The notes beneath the pieces were generated by a model. That model was not told where the DNA came from, did no database searches, and saw nothing but the letters and a program-made list of their open reading frames with translations. A program made the translations under genes and the position numbers. 64,000 nucleotides of DNA from Strongylocentrotus droebachiensis (taxonomy: Eukaryota > Echinodermata > Echinoidea > Camarodonta > Strongylocentrotidae): NCBI GenBank assembly GCA_035222895.1, contig JAVYIG010001028.1, positions 335,214 through 399,213 of the forward strand, given 5' to 3'. Below, piece after piece: positions 50,081-61,582 of the stretch. Positions within the stretch are counted from its first letter, which is position 1. Each line of letters begins with the position of its first letter.

Positions 50081-50579
50081 GAGGAAAGGTGTAAAGAAAG
50101 GGCAAGGACGAAAGAGGCCTCGAAAAAAAGGAAGGCCACGGATAAAGAAAGGTGGAGGACGAAGAAAAGATAAAAAAAAGAGAAAGGTTATGACAAATAA
50201 AGGTTCGTGATAGAGAAAGCTCAATGGAAAAGAGTTATAATGACCAACTGGTTACAATACAATATGAGATTGATGGCACGAAGATGAGATCGGAATAAAG
50301 AGATTGCGGATAAATGACGGTGATTTTGGAAATAATCCAGCCGACAGATAATAATGGAATTCGACGAGAAAGTCAATAACTAAAGAAAAACACCGGCAGA
50401 ATTCAATTAAATCAGAAGAAAATGCATCATAGGCAGACATTTATATTGGCGGAAAGGGAAATAAAAGGGAGAAATAAAGGGGATAGGGAAAAATTGACTA
50501 GGGAAATAAATTGGTGGATTTAAATGAAAAAGATTTTGATGAAGACAGTGTAATACCAACAACGTGGAGTGAGAGAACC

Positions 50580-50990
50580 GAACTAGATTAGTGAAGAGGC
50601 GATATATGATTAGAGATAGGAAATAGAGGAGAAATAGGGGAAGGGAGACACGGGTAGGGAAGAGATATGGGAAAGGATATCAATAGAAAGTGATAGAGGG
50701 AGGTGGAGGGGAGGGGAGCTGATGGGAGAAAGAGGGAGTGTAGGCGGGGTAAAGTGGAAGACAGGGGGAACGGGATGGAAAAGATAGGGAAAAAGAGAGA
50801 GAATAAAAGAGAGACAGAGAGAGACAGAGACGAAGAGTGAGAAAGAGAGAAGGGAGATAAGAGAGCGGGAAAGAGTGAGAGACAGGAATCGGGAAGGGAG
50901 AGGAGGGTAAGAGAGCGAGAGAGAGAGGGGGAAAGATAGAGAGAGGGAGAGAGAGATAGAGAGAGAGATGATGTACTTTTAAACTTTTAG
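50580..50990. repeat. purine-rich (AG/GGA) tract
   Basis: About 400 bp with almost only A and G on the plus strand. The 125-codon minus-strand ORF is a repeat artefact. Confidence 0.9.
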
Positions 50991-52171
50991 AGACAAAGAG
51001 ATAAAAGAGAAATAGTAGGGGAAGGACACGCAGGTAGAACATTTCCCTTAATACCACCGGAATTTATTTTGGTCAGGTAATGAATAAACTCACGCACGTA
51101 AGTCGGAGGGTATAATCCGCTGGGGAGCCCAGCAGGGCTAACCTAAAAGGGGTATCTTGTCACGGGTAGTGATTGGTGAGGCGGTGTCATGACAACTGTA
51201 CTGGAAAGGGTGGAAAATATCCCAAGAATAAACGGATTTGGCTAGATAGATTCCGCCAGATTGAATATGCAAGGCCGACATTTTCCTGTCGAGCTGGCAT
51301 TAGGGAGATCTTCTAAATATCATCGGAAACTGCGACGGAGATTCGGTGCTTGTTTGTTTTTCTTCTTTTGCTCAAAAAGAAAATGAGAAAGCAGAATATA
51401 AAAGAACTTTAATTATGCGGAGCATTTTGAAGTGGATTATTGAAAAGGAAATAAACACGCCTCGGCGGGATTTAGTGCCTTTAAGGGATATTCCCGCCCT
51501 GGGAATATCGTTATCTCAGATTTGTGATATGTCATTTGTTATTTTAAACTACACTTTTATCAGCCCTCGCAGGATTAAAAACGCAAACAAATTGAAATAA
51601 AGTAAAAACAAAAACACAACATAACGAGAATAAAAAAACCATCTCGCGTGATGTATTTGTGCCATTAGCATTGCTCCGACTATGGGTAATCTCTAGCTAA
51701 ATTTAAAAATATTAATAATCTAAATAATAGAAATTAAAAAAAAAAGGAACTTAGCTAGAAAACTGTTGGGGTTATATTCAGTTTTCAGCGATTTACCTAT
51801 ATGATTTTATCGAGAAATATACATAGTCCCCTTTGTGTTTATACTAAGCGGTGAAAATAAATTCGTGGAAACGTTTTTAAGAGAAGAAACGATAACCTCT
51901 GTGTCGTTATATTCATTATTTGTGAAGCAGGGTACTTAAATCGTCTTAAATGCGGCTTAAATGCTCACTGACAAAATTTGTAAAAATGGTGTAATGCACA
52001 TTGAACGCTTTTATAACACATGCAACCTGTGTTAGAGCTGTGGGTTCACAACCAAAAAAGTGCATCACCACCTGCATGATAGACAGTTAATCAATTACCC
52101 AGTCCCACGGATAACACGTAAAGTCGTATTTTTTTTACTAAAGATAATAAGCAAAACATAATTTTATTGAT

Positions 52172-52588
52172 TAACCAATGAATGACGGAGATCTATAGGA
52201 CAATCTGTGGTAGATATGAACGTATTGGAAAGTGAATGGGCTAACTTGGTTCACATTTTTTGTTTAGAGGGGATGTAGCATGACGATACTACGTGTCTTT
52301 CCCGTGGCCTGACTCGGTACCAATCGGGTATAATACGACTACGGACGGCGCGACCGCACTATTCACGTGCGTGCAACATACGCGAAACCGAAGCGTGAGG
52401 AAAATTTCGGTTAAAATTTAAGACCATTCGTTTACGTGCAGTTGTCCAAAAGAAACTGTAGATGGCGTTAACCAGTATTTTGCATGCTACACGCCCTTTA
52501 ACCAATGAATGACGGAGAACTAGGACAATCTTTGGTAGATATGAAAGGATTAGAAAGTGAATGGGCTAGCTTGGTTCACATTTTTTTT
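52172..52588. repeat. 90-bp direct repeat around a 236-bp unique core
   Basis: Copy 1 at 52172-52262 and copy 2 at 52499-52588 (TAACCAATGAATGACGGAGA at both starts, GGGCTAACTTGGTTCACATT/GGGCTAGCTTGGTTCACATT at both ends), about 90% alike. The core between them is GC-richer than its surroundings. Confidence 0.92.
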
Positions 52589-52717
52589 AATTGTCGGTTT
52601 TAAACAACACTTCAATCCATTGGCGAAGACACATGGGGGAGAACTAATGTATGGTGTAGGCCTACTGTAGAATGTGTAATGGTCTTGTAAATTGAATTGG
52701 GAATTATCATAGAATAG

Positions 52718-52925
52718 GAGGCGCGTTAACCCGGTGGTAGAGCAGTGGTCTCGTAACCGTGAGGTCTCGGGTTCGAAACCAAGTCGATGCACTAGTGCCC
52801 TTTGATTAGGCATTAATTCTCCTTAACAAGTCCTTTAGAGAGGACTTAAAGCCATTGGTCCACCGGTTGCTTAATGCCAAGCATACACCTGGTTTCTTAG
52901 CAGTCAGGTAAAATAAACAAACAAT
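52718..52925 (+). mobile_element. tRNA-derived SINE (Thr-like), copy 2
   Basis: GGTGGTAGAGC (box A), GTCTCGTAACC (CGT anticodon-like loop) and GGGTTCGAAACC (box B), then the body shared with the minus-strand copy at 33216-33418, ending CAGGTAAAATAAACAAACAA. An adjoining tRNA fold is not intact enough to call a tRNA gene. Confidence 0.88.
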
Positions 52926-53030
52926 AGAAAACTTATTAATTGGGAAGGTTTAATGTCATACATTCATGTTTTTCCATAGCTCAATGTTTCTGAATCATTA
53001 GCGTGATCATTAAGTGACTCATTCTCGCTA

Positions 53031-53139
53031 AGGCCAAAAAAAATAAATCATTTGGTTGTCCTCGACCGCCCGCCCGTCATTTTCGGGCCGCTCGTATGTT
53101 TGTTTTTTTTTTTAATTCAATTTTTTTTAAATTTTTTAT

Positions 53140-53175
<36 letters not shown>

Positions 53176-53764
53176 TAATTTAGTTGTTTTAGGGGAGCAA
53201 TCTTAAATGCCTAACATACCATTTTATGCATTTGCAAGGATCAAAATGCGTCCCGTTGCCAGTTTTGTCTTTTCAGTACGCAATTAGGTATTTTTTAAAC
53301 TTGCCATTTTTATTTTTCTATGTCAAAATGCCGTTCATTCAAATCAGGTTCTGAGCATCCTTAAACTCATTTTAAAGCACATCTGTACTAGTGTACAGGA
53401 GGGATTAGACCACCCTGCAAGGTCACTGGACAGGTGGTTATCTCATCAAATCAGCTCTCATTTAATATAAGATAAAGAGGATCATGGGGGACCAATAGTC
53501 ACCGATTAGGCATTGTTTGCTACATAGAGGGCGCAAGTAGCTATAAGTAGTACAATGGAGATTTAAAAGGTGCTGTATTTCAAAGCCCAAAATACTTTCT
53601 GTGTTGGTCTTGATATTCATTGTACATTAAACTAGTATTTTACCATAATAAAGTGTTTTATAGACTTTGTTTGTTTAAATGCTTGACAATCCCAATGATT
53701 TTTTTTTTTAATGGAAAAAAAAAAAAAAAAAATGGGAAAAAAAAAAAAAGACACACAAAAATGA

Positions 53765-53800
<36 letters not shown>

Positions 53801-53865
53801 GCCCGCCCGCCCCTACTCCAGAAAAGCAATCGAGGACAACCAAACAATTTTTTTTTTTGGGCCTA
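53031..53865. mobile_element. long inverted-repeat element with homopolymer interior
   Basis: The left end AGGCCAAAAAAAATAAATCA followed by TTTGGTTGTCCTCGA is mirrored at the right (TCGAGGACAACCAAA, then T-rich, then GGGCCT). Next to each is a CCGCCCGCCCG-type block. Long poly-T (53104-53174) and poly-A (53716-53797) stretches lie inside. About 835 bp, no coding capacity. Confidence 0.75.
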
Positions 53866-56795
53866 AACTACGGTCACATAGTAAAAAAAAAACTACCAAA
53901 CAGAGATTTTCACAATCACATGTGATTATATTACACAACTTGCATTAAAATTCGGCCTAAATGTATGTAGTATTTTTCAATTACACTTGAAATATGAGGA
54001 ATTTCAAGAGGATTTCTTTTCAAGCGATACAGTCAGTATGAACTTCCTCGACATACGATTGAAATAAGAGGTATCTCACAAATTATCTGTCATCTCGACC
54101 AGTACCCAACCTTTTCTTTATGACGGAATACCACCTAACTCATCGAAAGATTATAATGTTGTGCCTTTACTTATATAAAACGCGTACCTTATTCAATCTC
54201 TTAATTGACAATGAACAATTAAAAGCTAGCTGTCTTGGTTTGGTGCGTGTCAAAAACAAGATTCTTTTACTTCCATAACATTTTTGTTTCATCTTCTGGA
54301 AGTGTAAAACACTCTACCTACTATGTATATTCCATCAGTTACACCTGTCACTATACGATTAACGTCGAGGAGTGGTCGAAACAAAAAACATTATTTATGC
54401 ATTCGCCATGTTTACTAAGAGAACGCGGACTATCATGTTTCATGCCGTGTTTATAGTTACAAGACATATTCTTGACTGCATGATGTCTCTTTTTTACTCT
54501 ATTTTTTCCTGCTCTAATGAAAGAAATGAATGATCACAACTTCTTCAGCGATGGAATATATCAATGAGTATTTCCACTTCAGTGCTCCCCTTCTGTTATT
54601 TGTACTCCTATCATGCTTACGACAATTATGATCTGCTCTTCATTCAAGTAAGCAGAATCCCAGGGAGAAAATGTAATTAAAACGATACTTTACTGTAGCA
54701 TTCTTTTGATTTATCATATGGATGAACGAAAAACGAGACTCAAATAGTATGTGGAACTTTTAATTAAATCATTTCAATAGCTTCAACGCACTTTTTTCAG
54801 TTGCACTTCACTATTGTAGACCATAACCGTTTCTCTTAAAATAGATATGATAGCACTACGGCGCTCCCATTATCAATGTAACAGTACTATAATGCATACA
54901 TTATCATGCAAACGTGTCATGATGTTCTCACTAGAACGTACACATCCCTATCTATATCGGGAAAATCGAAGGATCGCGGGTTGGCAGTTTACTAGCGCCA
55001 AAAGAACAGAATCGATAATACCCTGAAGTGTGGACGCACGCGCGAGCCGAGCTATAGTCTGCTGGCTAGAAAATAAACGCCATTAGTCCGGTTCCCGCCT
55101 TGTATAGCCTATTAACGGACGGATCTTATTTCGACCGGATTTCCCGCGGCCAGGTATCTGGAAGAGACGATGAGGACATTGAAAAGGGCATCGACACGTA
55201 TTTAGAAACATTTTAGCGAGATCGGCGAGCAGGGAAGACGAAGGCGGGAAACGTGTCCGTTTAATGTAGATGAAGTTTATTATCTCGATATGAGAAGGCG
55301 TGACCGATCCCATGAATGATGGATTAAGCGCCTTTTCATGCAGTCCGCTTTGATTTTCCCCTTTTTTATTGCCCTTTTACATATTTTAATATTAAGCGTC
55401 ACTACATCTCTTTCCCCCGTGTCATGCTTTAAGAGCTCTGTTAATTATTTTCCCATTTTCACTGCCTTTCTCTCTGTCTCTCTCTCTATCTCTCTCTCTG
55501 TCTCCCTCTCCCTCTCTCTTCCTCTCTCTTTGTTTTTAGTCTGATTATCTCTCATTCTCTGATATCGGTCTGCTTCCACCAATTATCATTTTCCTTTCCG
55601 TAATGTAATACCTAAATTCTAACCCCAACGTTTCGGTGTGGCAGAAAAAGAAAATAGGCCTAAATATGGGTCGTCAGCCTGGGGCAGATGGGGATGTTTT
55701 TGGCACAACCCCCCCCCCCCCTCCTCGACAATTCTGAATATGCTACAGTTTGATATAACCCTTCTCCATACATTTGTTGTCAACGTTTCATTCTTTTCGT
55801 TTGCACACATACAAGACATGAATGTATTTACACAGTTCATGTCATCAGTATCTCGATCCTGACCAACCTAAAACGTCTGTGTTAGCTTACGTGTATCGTG
55901 TTATGTCATACGAACTTAGTCGGTTTACAACTACAGAAAGAAAAAAAAAAGATAATAAAATAGGGCACAGCGTACTGTATTACAACGGGGAAAAAACGGA
56001 AAAGGGTTTGAAATTAAAAACCAGATCAATAATGTCTGCTTTCGCAGCCCCGGGGTTTTCATTGAACTTATTGAAAACTCGGGTGTATGTTTTACCTCAT
56101 TGTCCAGGTTTACATGGTTTAGGACTAAAAAGACGTTAATGCATTATCTATGAAGACGAGGTACATGTAGATTGATTGTGCAAGCCATTTACAGTTAAGA
56201 ATCTCAACCCGAAAATATCGTTAATTCCTTCATAAAAGTATGCTTGATATGCAAACATGAACAGATTTCTCAACAAATAAACAGTTAAATTTTCCCGAAA
56301 TATAATTATTAGATATACTATCTTATTGCATTAACATATTTTCATAAGAGGGTGTGGTACACGTTCTCTAAAGCTCATGGATAGTCACCACGCCCTTTTT
56401 AAAGGTAAAAAGTTCATAACTCATCCCTATGAACGACCCTCTCTAAAACAACCGCACCCAGTTTGTTGTATTAACAAATCGGCTGAATGATATCAATTTG
56501 CAATTAATTGGGCATTTCTGATATCGCAAAACCTTTCAGGGCAATATTTTTCCCGAAAATAGTTACCAATTACATTCTGAACTTATTATATCAAAATGCA
56601 AAAGAAAATTAAATATTGTAATAAATTATATATGAAATGGACGCTTATAAAACTGCGATTGAATCTTATTCATTCTGATAATAGAAGGAAAAAGATAATA
56701 TAATTTAATTTTTTTAGTACAGTGGGCGTTTAAACTTGATTTGAATCATTGAATAACCTGTAAAAATGTCGATGATGGTGTATTTGGGAACTTAC

Positions 56796-56892
56796 ATCAA
56801 ACACTAAAGCAAGGTCGTGTAAAGCGTACTTTCCAAAAAAAGCTCCTGCCTCGTTAACCTTTTCCATGTGTAATGGGTTGATAAATATCACC
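56796..56892 (-). CDS. GABBR2: probable GABBR2-like exon: ligand-binding domain core
   Basis: Acceptor TTATATTTAG, donor GAT/GTAAGT. One nucleotide, then 32 codons: VIFINPLHMEKVNEAGAFF then GKYALHDLALVFD. The pattern of a hydrophobic strand, then a helix with Ala and Gly, then a second hydrophobic strand, is that of family I periplasmic-binding-type ligand domains, and the position upstream of the FAYDAVW exon is right. The ligand domain evolves fast, so identity with GABBR2 is less certain than for the other exons. The missing exon follows it. Confidence 0.65.
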
Positions 56893-57570
56893 CTAAATAT
56901 AAATGAATGATTAAACAAGAGCCTAGCCAAGTGAATAATGGCAAAAACATATAGAGCAACTGCAATTAAATTATAACCTTAGCTAGCTTGCCTGCGCACC
57001 GTATTCTTTCCTTCCTCTTCCATAATCACATTTTAACGTTTTCAGTCGTCCCCTTACCTTCTGCTGAAATTATGCTTTTTAAAGAGTAGTAAATTACAAC
57101 TAAAAAAATGAAAAATTATATTATATACTGTTTTTGTCCTTTTTCAAAGGTAAAGGTGAATTGAAAATTACTGTTTTCTAATTTCTCATCTCAATGACGA
57201 CATTTTATTCGAGTTTTAGGGACAGGAAATTATCACTAGGGCGTTGGCTATCGAATTGTTTAGAACATGATTGTGTCTCCTATTAAAAAAGAATTGTATT
57301 TATTTATTTGTACAGAGATGTGAGAAACTGTGAAAAGAATTGTACATAAAACATTTCTTGAAATGCATTCAAACGAAAACAAAACTTGTGGCAGTTGAGT
57401 AAGGGACTACTGAGATACGTTTATTATTTGCATGATTTAACCCCTTTACTTCACTACTTTCTATGAATCTTACTCAAGTTTGTATTAATGATACTAATAG
57501 TGGGTTCTTATACAGTAGGTTTGCGGGTGCACCATGTGAGAGACACACACAGAGAGAGAGAGGGTTGAGG

Positions 57571-57586
57571 AGTCCTGAAAAGGACT
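57571..57586 (-). other. histone-type stem-loop in left terminal repeat
   Basis: On the minus strand AGTCCT-TTTC-AGGACT: a 6-bp stem and TTTC loop as in histone mRNA 3' ends, differing from the consensus only in having A-U as its first pair. Followed by a pyrimidine-rich stretch, not by ACCA. Confidence 0.75.
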
Positions 57587-57900
57587 CTGACTCAGTAATC
57601 TTTCTGTCTCGCTGACAGCACACCCCACTCATCGACTCGAAACTCTCCTAAGTCCGCAACCCGGAGACTCCAGCCCAGACGGACGGTCAGACGTACCAGC
57701 CGACCATCCATGCCCACTACCCGATGACTCAAGACAACACGGTCACCTTTTTTTCCCTGACGTCCGCACCCCGGTGACTTAACCTCACGCCAGCCATTCT
57801 CCACTCCTGACGACGGATAGTCAACCTGTTCGAAACGTCGAGCCACTCATCCTCTCCAAGCGCTATAATTCTCCTTAGAACTATATGCTAAGAAATATAA

Positions 57901-57940
57901 CAAACAGTCCTTTTCAGGACTACCACACCCCCAAGAAAGA
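57901..57940 (+). promoter_or_regulatory. histone pre-mRNA 3' processing signal (stem-loop plus downstream element)
   Basis: CAAAC, stem-loop AGTCCT-TTTC-AGGACT (57906-57921), ACCACA, a C-rich spacer, then CAAGAAAGA (57932-57940). The canonical order in replication-dependent histone genes is stem-loop, ACCACA/ACCCA, cleavage, then a U7-snRNA-binding CAAGAAAGA about 10-15 nt later. All parts and distances fit. The upstream sequence is not a histone reading frame. Confidence 0.8.
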
Positions 57941-57952
57941 TTACTTAGTCAG

Positions 57953-57968
57953 AGTTCTTTTCAGGACT
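57953..57968 (+). other. histone-type stem-loop in right terminal repeat
   Basis: AGTTCT-TTTC-AGGACT, the mirror of the left one with one G-U pair, 12 bp after the downstream element of the internal signal. Confidence 0.7.
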
Positions 57969-58067
57969 CCTAAACCCTCTCTCTTTTTCTATCTCTCACA
58001 TGGTGCACCCGCAAACCTACTGTACATCTACATCACCATGCAAGCCGACACTTCCAAGCAGCATCTA

Positions 58068-58155
58068 GTGGGTTCTTGTTTGGCGCTTATGTCTGTCAGA
58101 CTTGACAATCTCTTGGTGCTCCACCCTTTTTTTTTAAATCCCGGCTTTAGCATGT
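58068..58155 (-). mobile_element. 3' fragment of SINE (31022 family)
   Basis: TAGTGGGTTCTTGT, GCGCTTATGTCTGTCAGACT and GGTGCTCC match the 3' half of the SINE at 31022-31300. The tRNA head is absent. Confidence 0.75.
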
Positions 58156-58945
58156 ACAGGCTGTGCATCTAAAGATGATCATTCGCCCAAATCCCATCGA
58201 TTCAAATGAAAAGGGCAAGACATGCAAATATTGCAAAGAGAATTTTGATATATTATAGTAAGAAAACCGAACGTGCTGAAACTAATGATTATAGAAGAGT
58301 AACATTCAATACGTTGTCTGCAAATCAATAGAAAAGATATTTATAATAAGATACTGTTTTAACAAATCAAAGTTAATTTTTTAAATGTCATTTTTGCAGC
58401 ACTATCCAATAACCCCTGATTATTCCTAAATCAGAGCTTTTAAATTTTCTAAAGTCCGTTTCAATGTAAAAACAGATAAAACCTTGATTTACATCAGATA
58501 GATTTGTTCTGCAATTTACCAACATCAATTGTGTTGATACCATGGAGATTTCTGGTTGCCATGGATACTCATTACCACAGAGAAGCGGTTTTGTTGTGGT
58601 TGATTTCTTATTCAAACACCCAATCAGTATTGATTTCAACAAATTTGTTTCATCTTTATGAAGCACACGGTGTAAGATATAAAATAATTGTTAACGATTT
58701 AATAGCGCGTGATATGTAAAATAGGAAATATAGATAAAGAGAGAAGGAGCGTCACGAATGTCTCATGTTACAGAAACTATACTTTGAATGTCACATGAAC
58801 TCATTCATTGTAAATATGAAATGTTTACCGACCTGAAAGTATTCACATGTAAAATATTGAAAAGATGAATATTGACTGTCATGAAACAAACTTACATAAA
58901 AAAGCACTACTTTAGGTTATTCCTAAATGAAATTAAATGTGTATG

Positions 58946-58966
58946 CCCCCCCCCCCCCCCCCCCCC
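58946..58966. repeat. run of 21 C
   Basis: Uninterrupted homopolymer, one of about 18 such C or G runs of 10 or more in the window. Confidence 0.95.
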
Positions 58967-59190
58967 GTCTACAATCCTTAATCCCGTTTCTTACGAGACG
59001 TCATTTTTTTATTGACGCAAGACGCTGTCACCGACTGGCGCTGTCTTCGGGGCGCGTTGTTAGCGTGATTGTATACGAAGGGTGAATACAGCATGGAGAG
59101 TGTAAACGTTGCGTTGAATTGCTGCTGCAGGCACCGACTTTCGCTATTAGCACATGTAGCAACGTATTCGAAATAGCGCTTTGAGTGTAA

Positions 59191-59335
59191 AGCCTCGGTC
59201 ACAAAATAATGCCATTACAAACTGCTACGAACGCCGTACGAACGATTTTCAGACAATCGAAATTCGGGACGACAATGGAAAAACAGGGGGATTCGTACGA
59301 AATTATCGTTCGTATGAACATTTGTGACCGTAGCA
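59191..59335. mobile_element. MITE with CGGTCACAAA ends, TAA-flanked
   Basis: 145 bp with ends GCCTCGGTCACAAA and the complement of GCTACGGTCACAAA, flanked by TAA (59188-59190 and 59336-59338). Sub-terminal CGTACGAACG and CGTACGAAT repeats. A 3-bp TAA duplication suggests a PIF/Harbinger-type source. Confidence 0.7.
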
Positions 59336-59568
59336 TAACGGCTCGAGTCTGCGTGACTATGTGACATTCCTGCTCGCGACACATCGTGGAAATCTCAACT
59401 GCATCTTTCATCGTCGAGCAACCCGTCAGCATACCTATACCTCGTATGTGACGGGCGCATCTGTGCATCGGATTGGAGACGGGACAATTTCGTGCAATCA
59501 GCTAATTACAAATATGTTACCAGATGATTGATTCGTGAATCCCTACACTCAAGTGTAATTGCGTTCCA

Positions 59569-59802
59569 GGAGAGTTTTTCACAAAGACTAAGATTGACTT
59601 TAAGATGGACTTAACTATAGCAGGCCGTTTATGCCACTGTTTGCTCTCGTCAAGGGACGTACAAATAGTGGTCAAAAATCTGTAGAATTTACCTTTTTTC
59701 ATTATTGAAGGAAAAAATATTATCTAAAGATCTGAATTGAGAGACCAATGGCGAGAGCAACTAGTGGCTTAAGTCGATCTTAGTCTTTGTGAAACACGCC
59801 CC
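59569..59802. mobile_element. foldback element, copy related to 21141-21430
   Basis: Ends TTTTTCACAAAGACTAAGA and TCTTAGTCTTTGTGAAACAC, with GACTTTAAG/CTTAAGTC, GCAGGCCGTTTATGCC and GAGAGACCAATGGCGAGAGC in common with the first copy. Shorter and more diverged, lacking the right CTGCCATAGTTCAAG stretch. Confidence 0.85.
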
Positions 59803-60235
59803 TGGCCTCAGCTCAATGAACATTGATGGGGAAGGGGGTCTCACAAAATGCTAGCGTGATATGAAAGGACACCACATTTTACACAGAGAGACACCTTCTC
59901 CATAATGTGTTCCCTTTTCCGTGAATAGAAATATTTGGTAATTGTTCATTGAAAGAGTCTCAATAATAGTTGGGAAATAGAACCGATATTTTGAAAAAAA
60001 TTGAAGTTCGGGGCAAACAGAAAAATGTTACATTTTGTGTGTGACAGAATTAATTAGATGCTGTCTTTTGTACAAAATAATAAAGATTTGTTCAAGGAAA
60101 TGCTATACCTTCAATGTTTACAGTATTATTTTCTTACAATTACAGATGTGATTTGATTGAATTCTGTCAAAATAAGGGAAATTTGTAAGGCAATAAAGTA
60201 CGAAAATTTTAATAAACCTCATGTAGGTTTACACT

Positions 60236-60305
60236 TACACACGCACACGCACACACACACACTTACACATATACGCACACACACGAACGCACACGTACAA
60301 ACATT
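60236..60305. repeat. CA-rich microsatellite
   Basis: (CA)n with CG and TA variants. Confidence 0.9.
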
Positions 60306-61582
60306 CACACGCATGCCCACCGTTTAAATTAGAGAGTGAGTGGCATGCAGGAACAGAAATGGAGAACCTCGGGTAAGCAAACTGAAGAAGACTAATCAAC
60401 CGAAAGATAGGTTAACTTCAAATGTAGATATATTAAAGGGAGAAAACTGAAAGTGCGGGTGTGTACAAAAATATATATCATTTTAAAGACAGGATACAAA
60501 CATCAGTACAATAATGGTTTAACAAAAGTTAGCAAAGCATTATTGACGGAAAGGTTTAAATAGTACAACAACAAAATATTCAATATTTTGTGTGTGTTTT
60601 TTTTTAATTTTAGTTTAGTTTTATTCAACACACAATGAGATTTGGGGGAATCTATAAAGACGGACATGTTTGTTCTAAAGTGAGGATTAATATTTTGATT
60701 TCATTTCCGAATTGGATTTAAATCTAGAGCGGGAAAGTGCTCGACAGGATCACATAAGGAGTAGTCTCTGTACTCATGGATGGATTTTGTAAACATGTCA
60801 AGATGTGGGCGGAGACTAGATTTCGAGGACACAATGTATGCAGACAATAAAAGAAGAAACAGAAGTAAAATGAAAAGAATTTCCATACAAATTCATTCGT
60901 ACTGATAAATTAAATCATCAAGCAACGTGACAAGAACTTCTACTTTTCATTTTTTGGAATGCATGAATGCAATTCAATTCTCTCATGCCATAGTTATACA
61001 AGTCGAAACCTTGGAGAAGGCTTTACTAGATCATTTGAAGGGGACACAAGCTGTCATTTTCAGGGTTGAAATTTTGCATAAATTCAGGGATTTATGATAG
61101 TCGTATTCCCATTACTTGACTGGCTTTAATCCTTCGTTTCCATGCAAAGATTTTGTACAAAATGTCATCTCATTTCCTCCGAAGTCATGTAATAGTCTAT
61201 TAGTCAGTGTATAATCATTTTCGTATTCTTAAAGATGAGAAAAGAAATTCATATCATTACTCTCCATCTCCCCACCCCTTCTCTCTCTCTTTTTTTCTCT
61301 CTCCCTCTCTCTCTTTTCTTTTTATCAACCTGTAAGCATTTCGTGCTCTTAGATTGTCAGATGTTGATATAAACTAGGATATCTGCTAGATTTTTTTGAA
61401 AAATGTAACTATGGAAATTGTGTGGTTACTTCATAAAGCTTACTCAATTTTGCGCTAAATTTCAATTTAAAATATTAATACCGCTAACATCTTGTTCCGG
61501 CCGGTGGGGCTCATATGCAGTGATAGGTAATACAATTTCACTCTAAACAATATTGGGTAAAATAAAAAATAACCCAGCACTA

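Larger units (their letters stand above)
46731..56795 (-). other. GABBR2-like intron(s), 10 kb, probably hiding one exon
   Basis: The family needs about 40-50 residues (a Trp/Cys-rich segment with phase 0 at both ends) between the two flanking exons. I searched for it without success. Contents: (AG)n at 46950-47003 and 48500-48760, C-rich DNA at 47814-47842, purine-rich DNA at 49750-50990, a direct repeat (52172-52588), a SINE (52718-52925), a large inverted-repeat element (53031-53865), CT-rich DNA at 55468-55520 and a run of C at 55703-55713. A GC-rich stretch at 51070-51330 with a GTGAGT fits no phase. Confidence 0.65.
57513..58022. mobile_element. TA-flanked inverted-repeat element carrying histone-type 3' signals
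   Basis: 510 bp between TA (57511-57512) and TA (58023-58024). Terminal inverted repeats of about 90 bp start CAGTAGGTTTGCGGGTGCAC and continue through CATGTGAGAGA, a CT/AG-rich stretch, GAGTCCTGAAAAG and TAATCTTTCT. Each repeat contains a stem-loop of histone-mRNA type, and the interior has a third with histone downstream element. The interior is GC-rich, with degenerate internal repeats (GTCCGCAACCCGG/GTCCGCACCCCGG, CCACTCATC twice) and no long ORF on the plus strand. It lies just after a fragment of the 31022-type SINE (GTGGGTTCTTA). Confidence 0.85.

Noticed and set aside
51070..51190. GTGAGT donor with upstream short open frames, considered as the missing ligand-domain exon
   Set aside because: All frames hit stops before a plausible acceptor except a 50-bp piece whose phase fits neither neighbour.
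52721..52795. Possible functional tRNA-Thr gene
   Set aside because: Box A and B are present but the cloverleaf stems are broken and it is joined to a SINE body shared with another locus.
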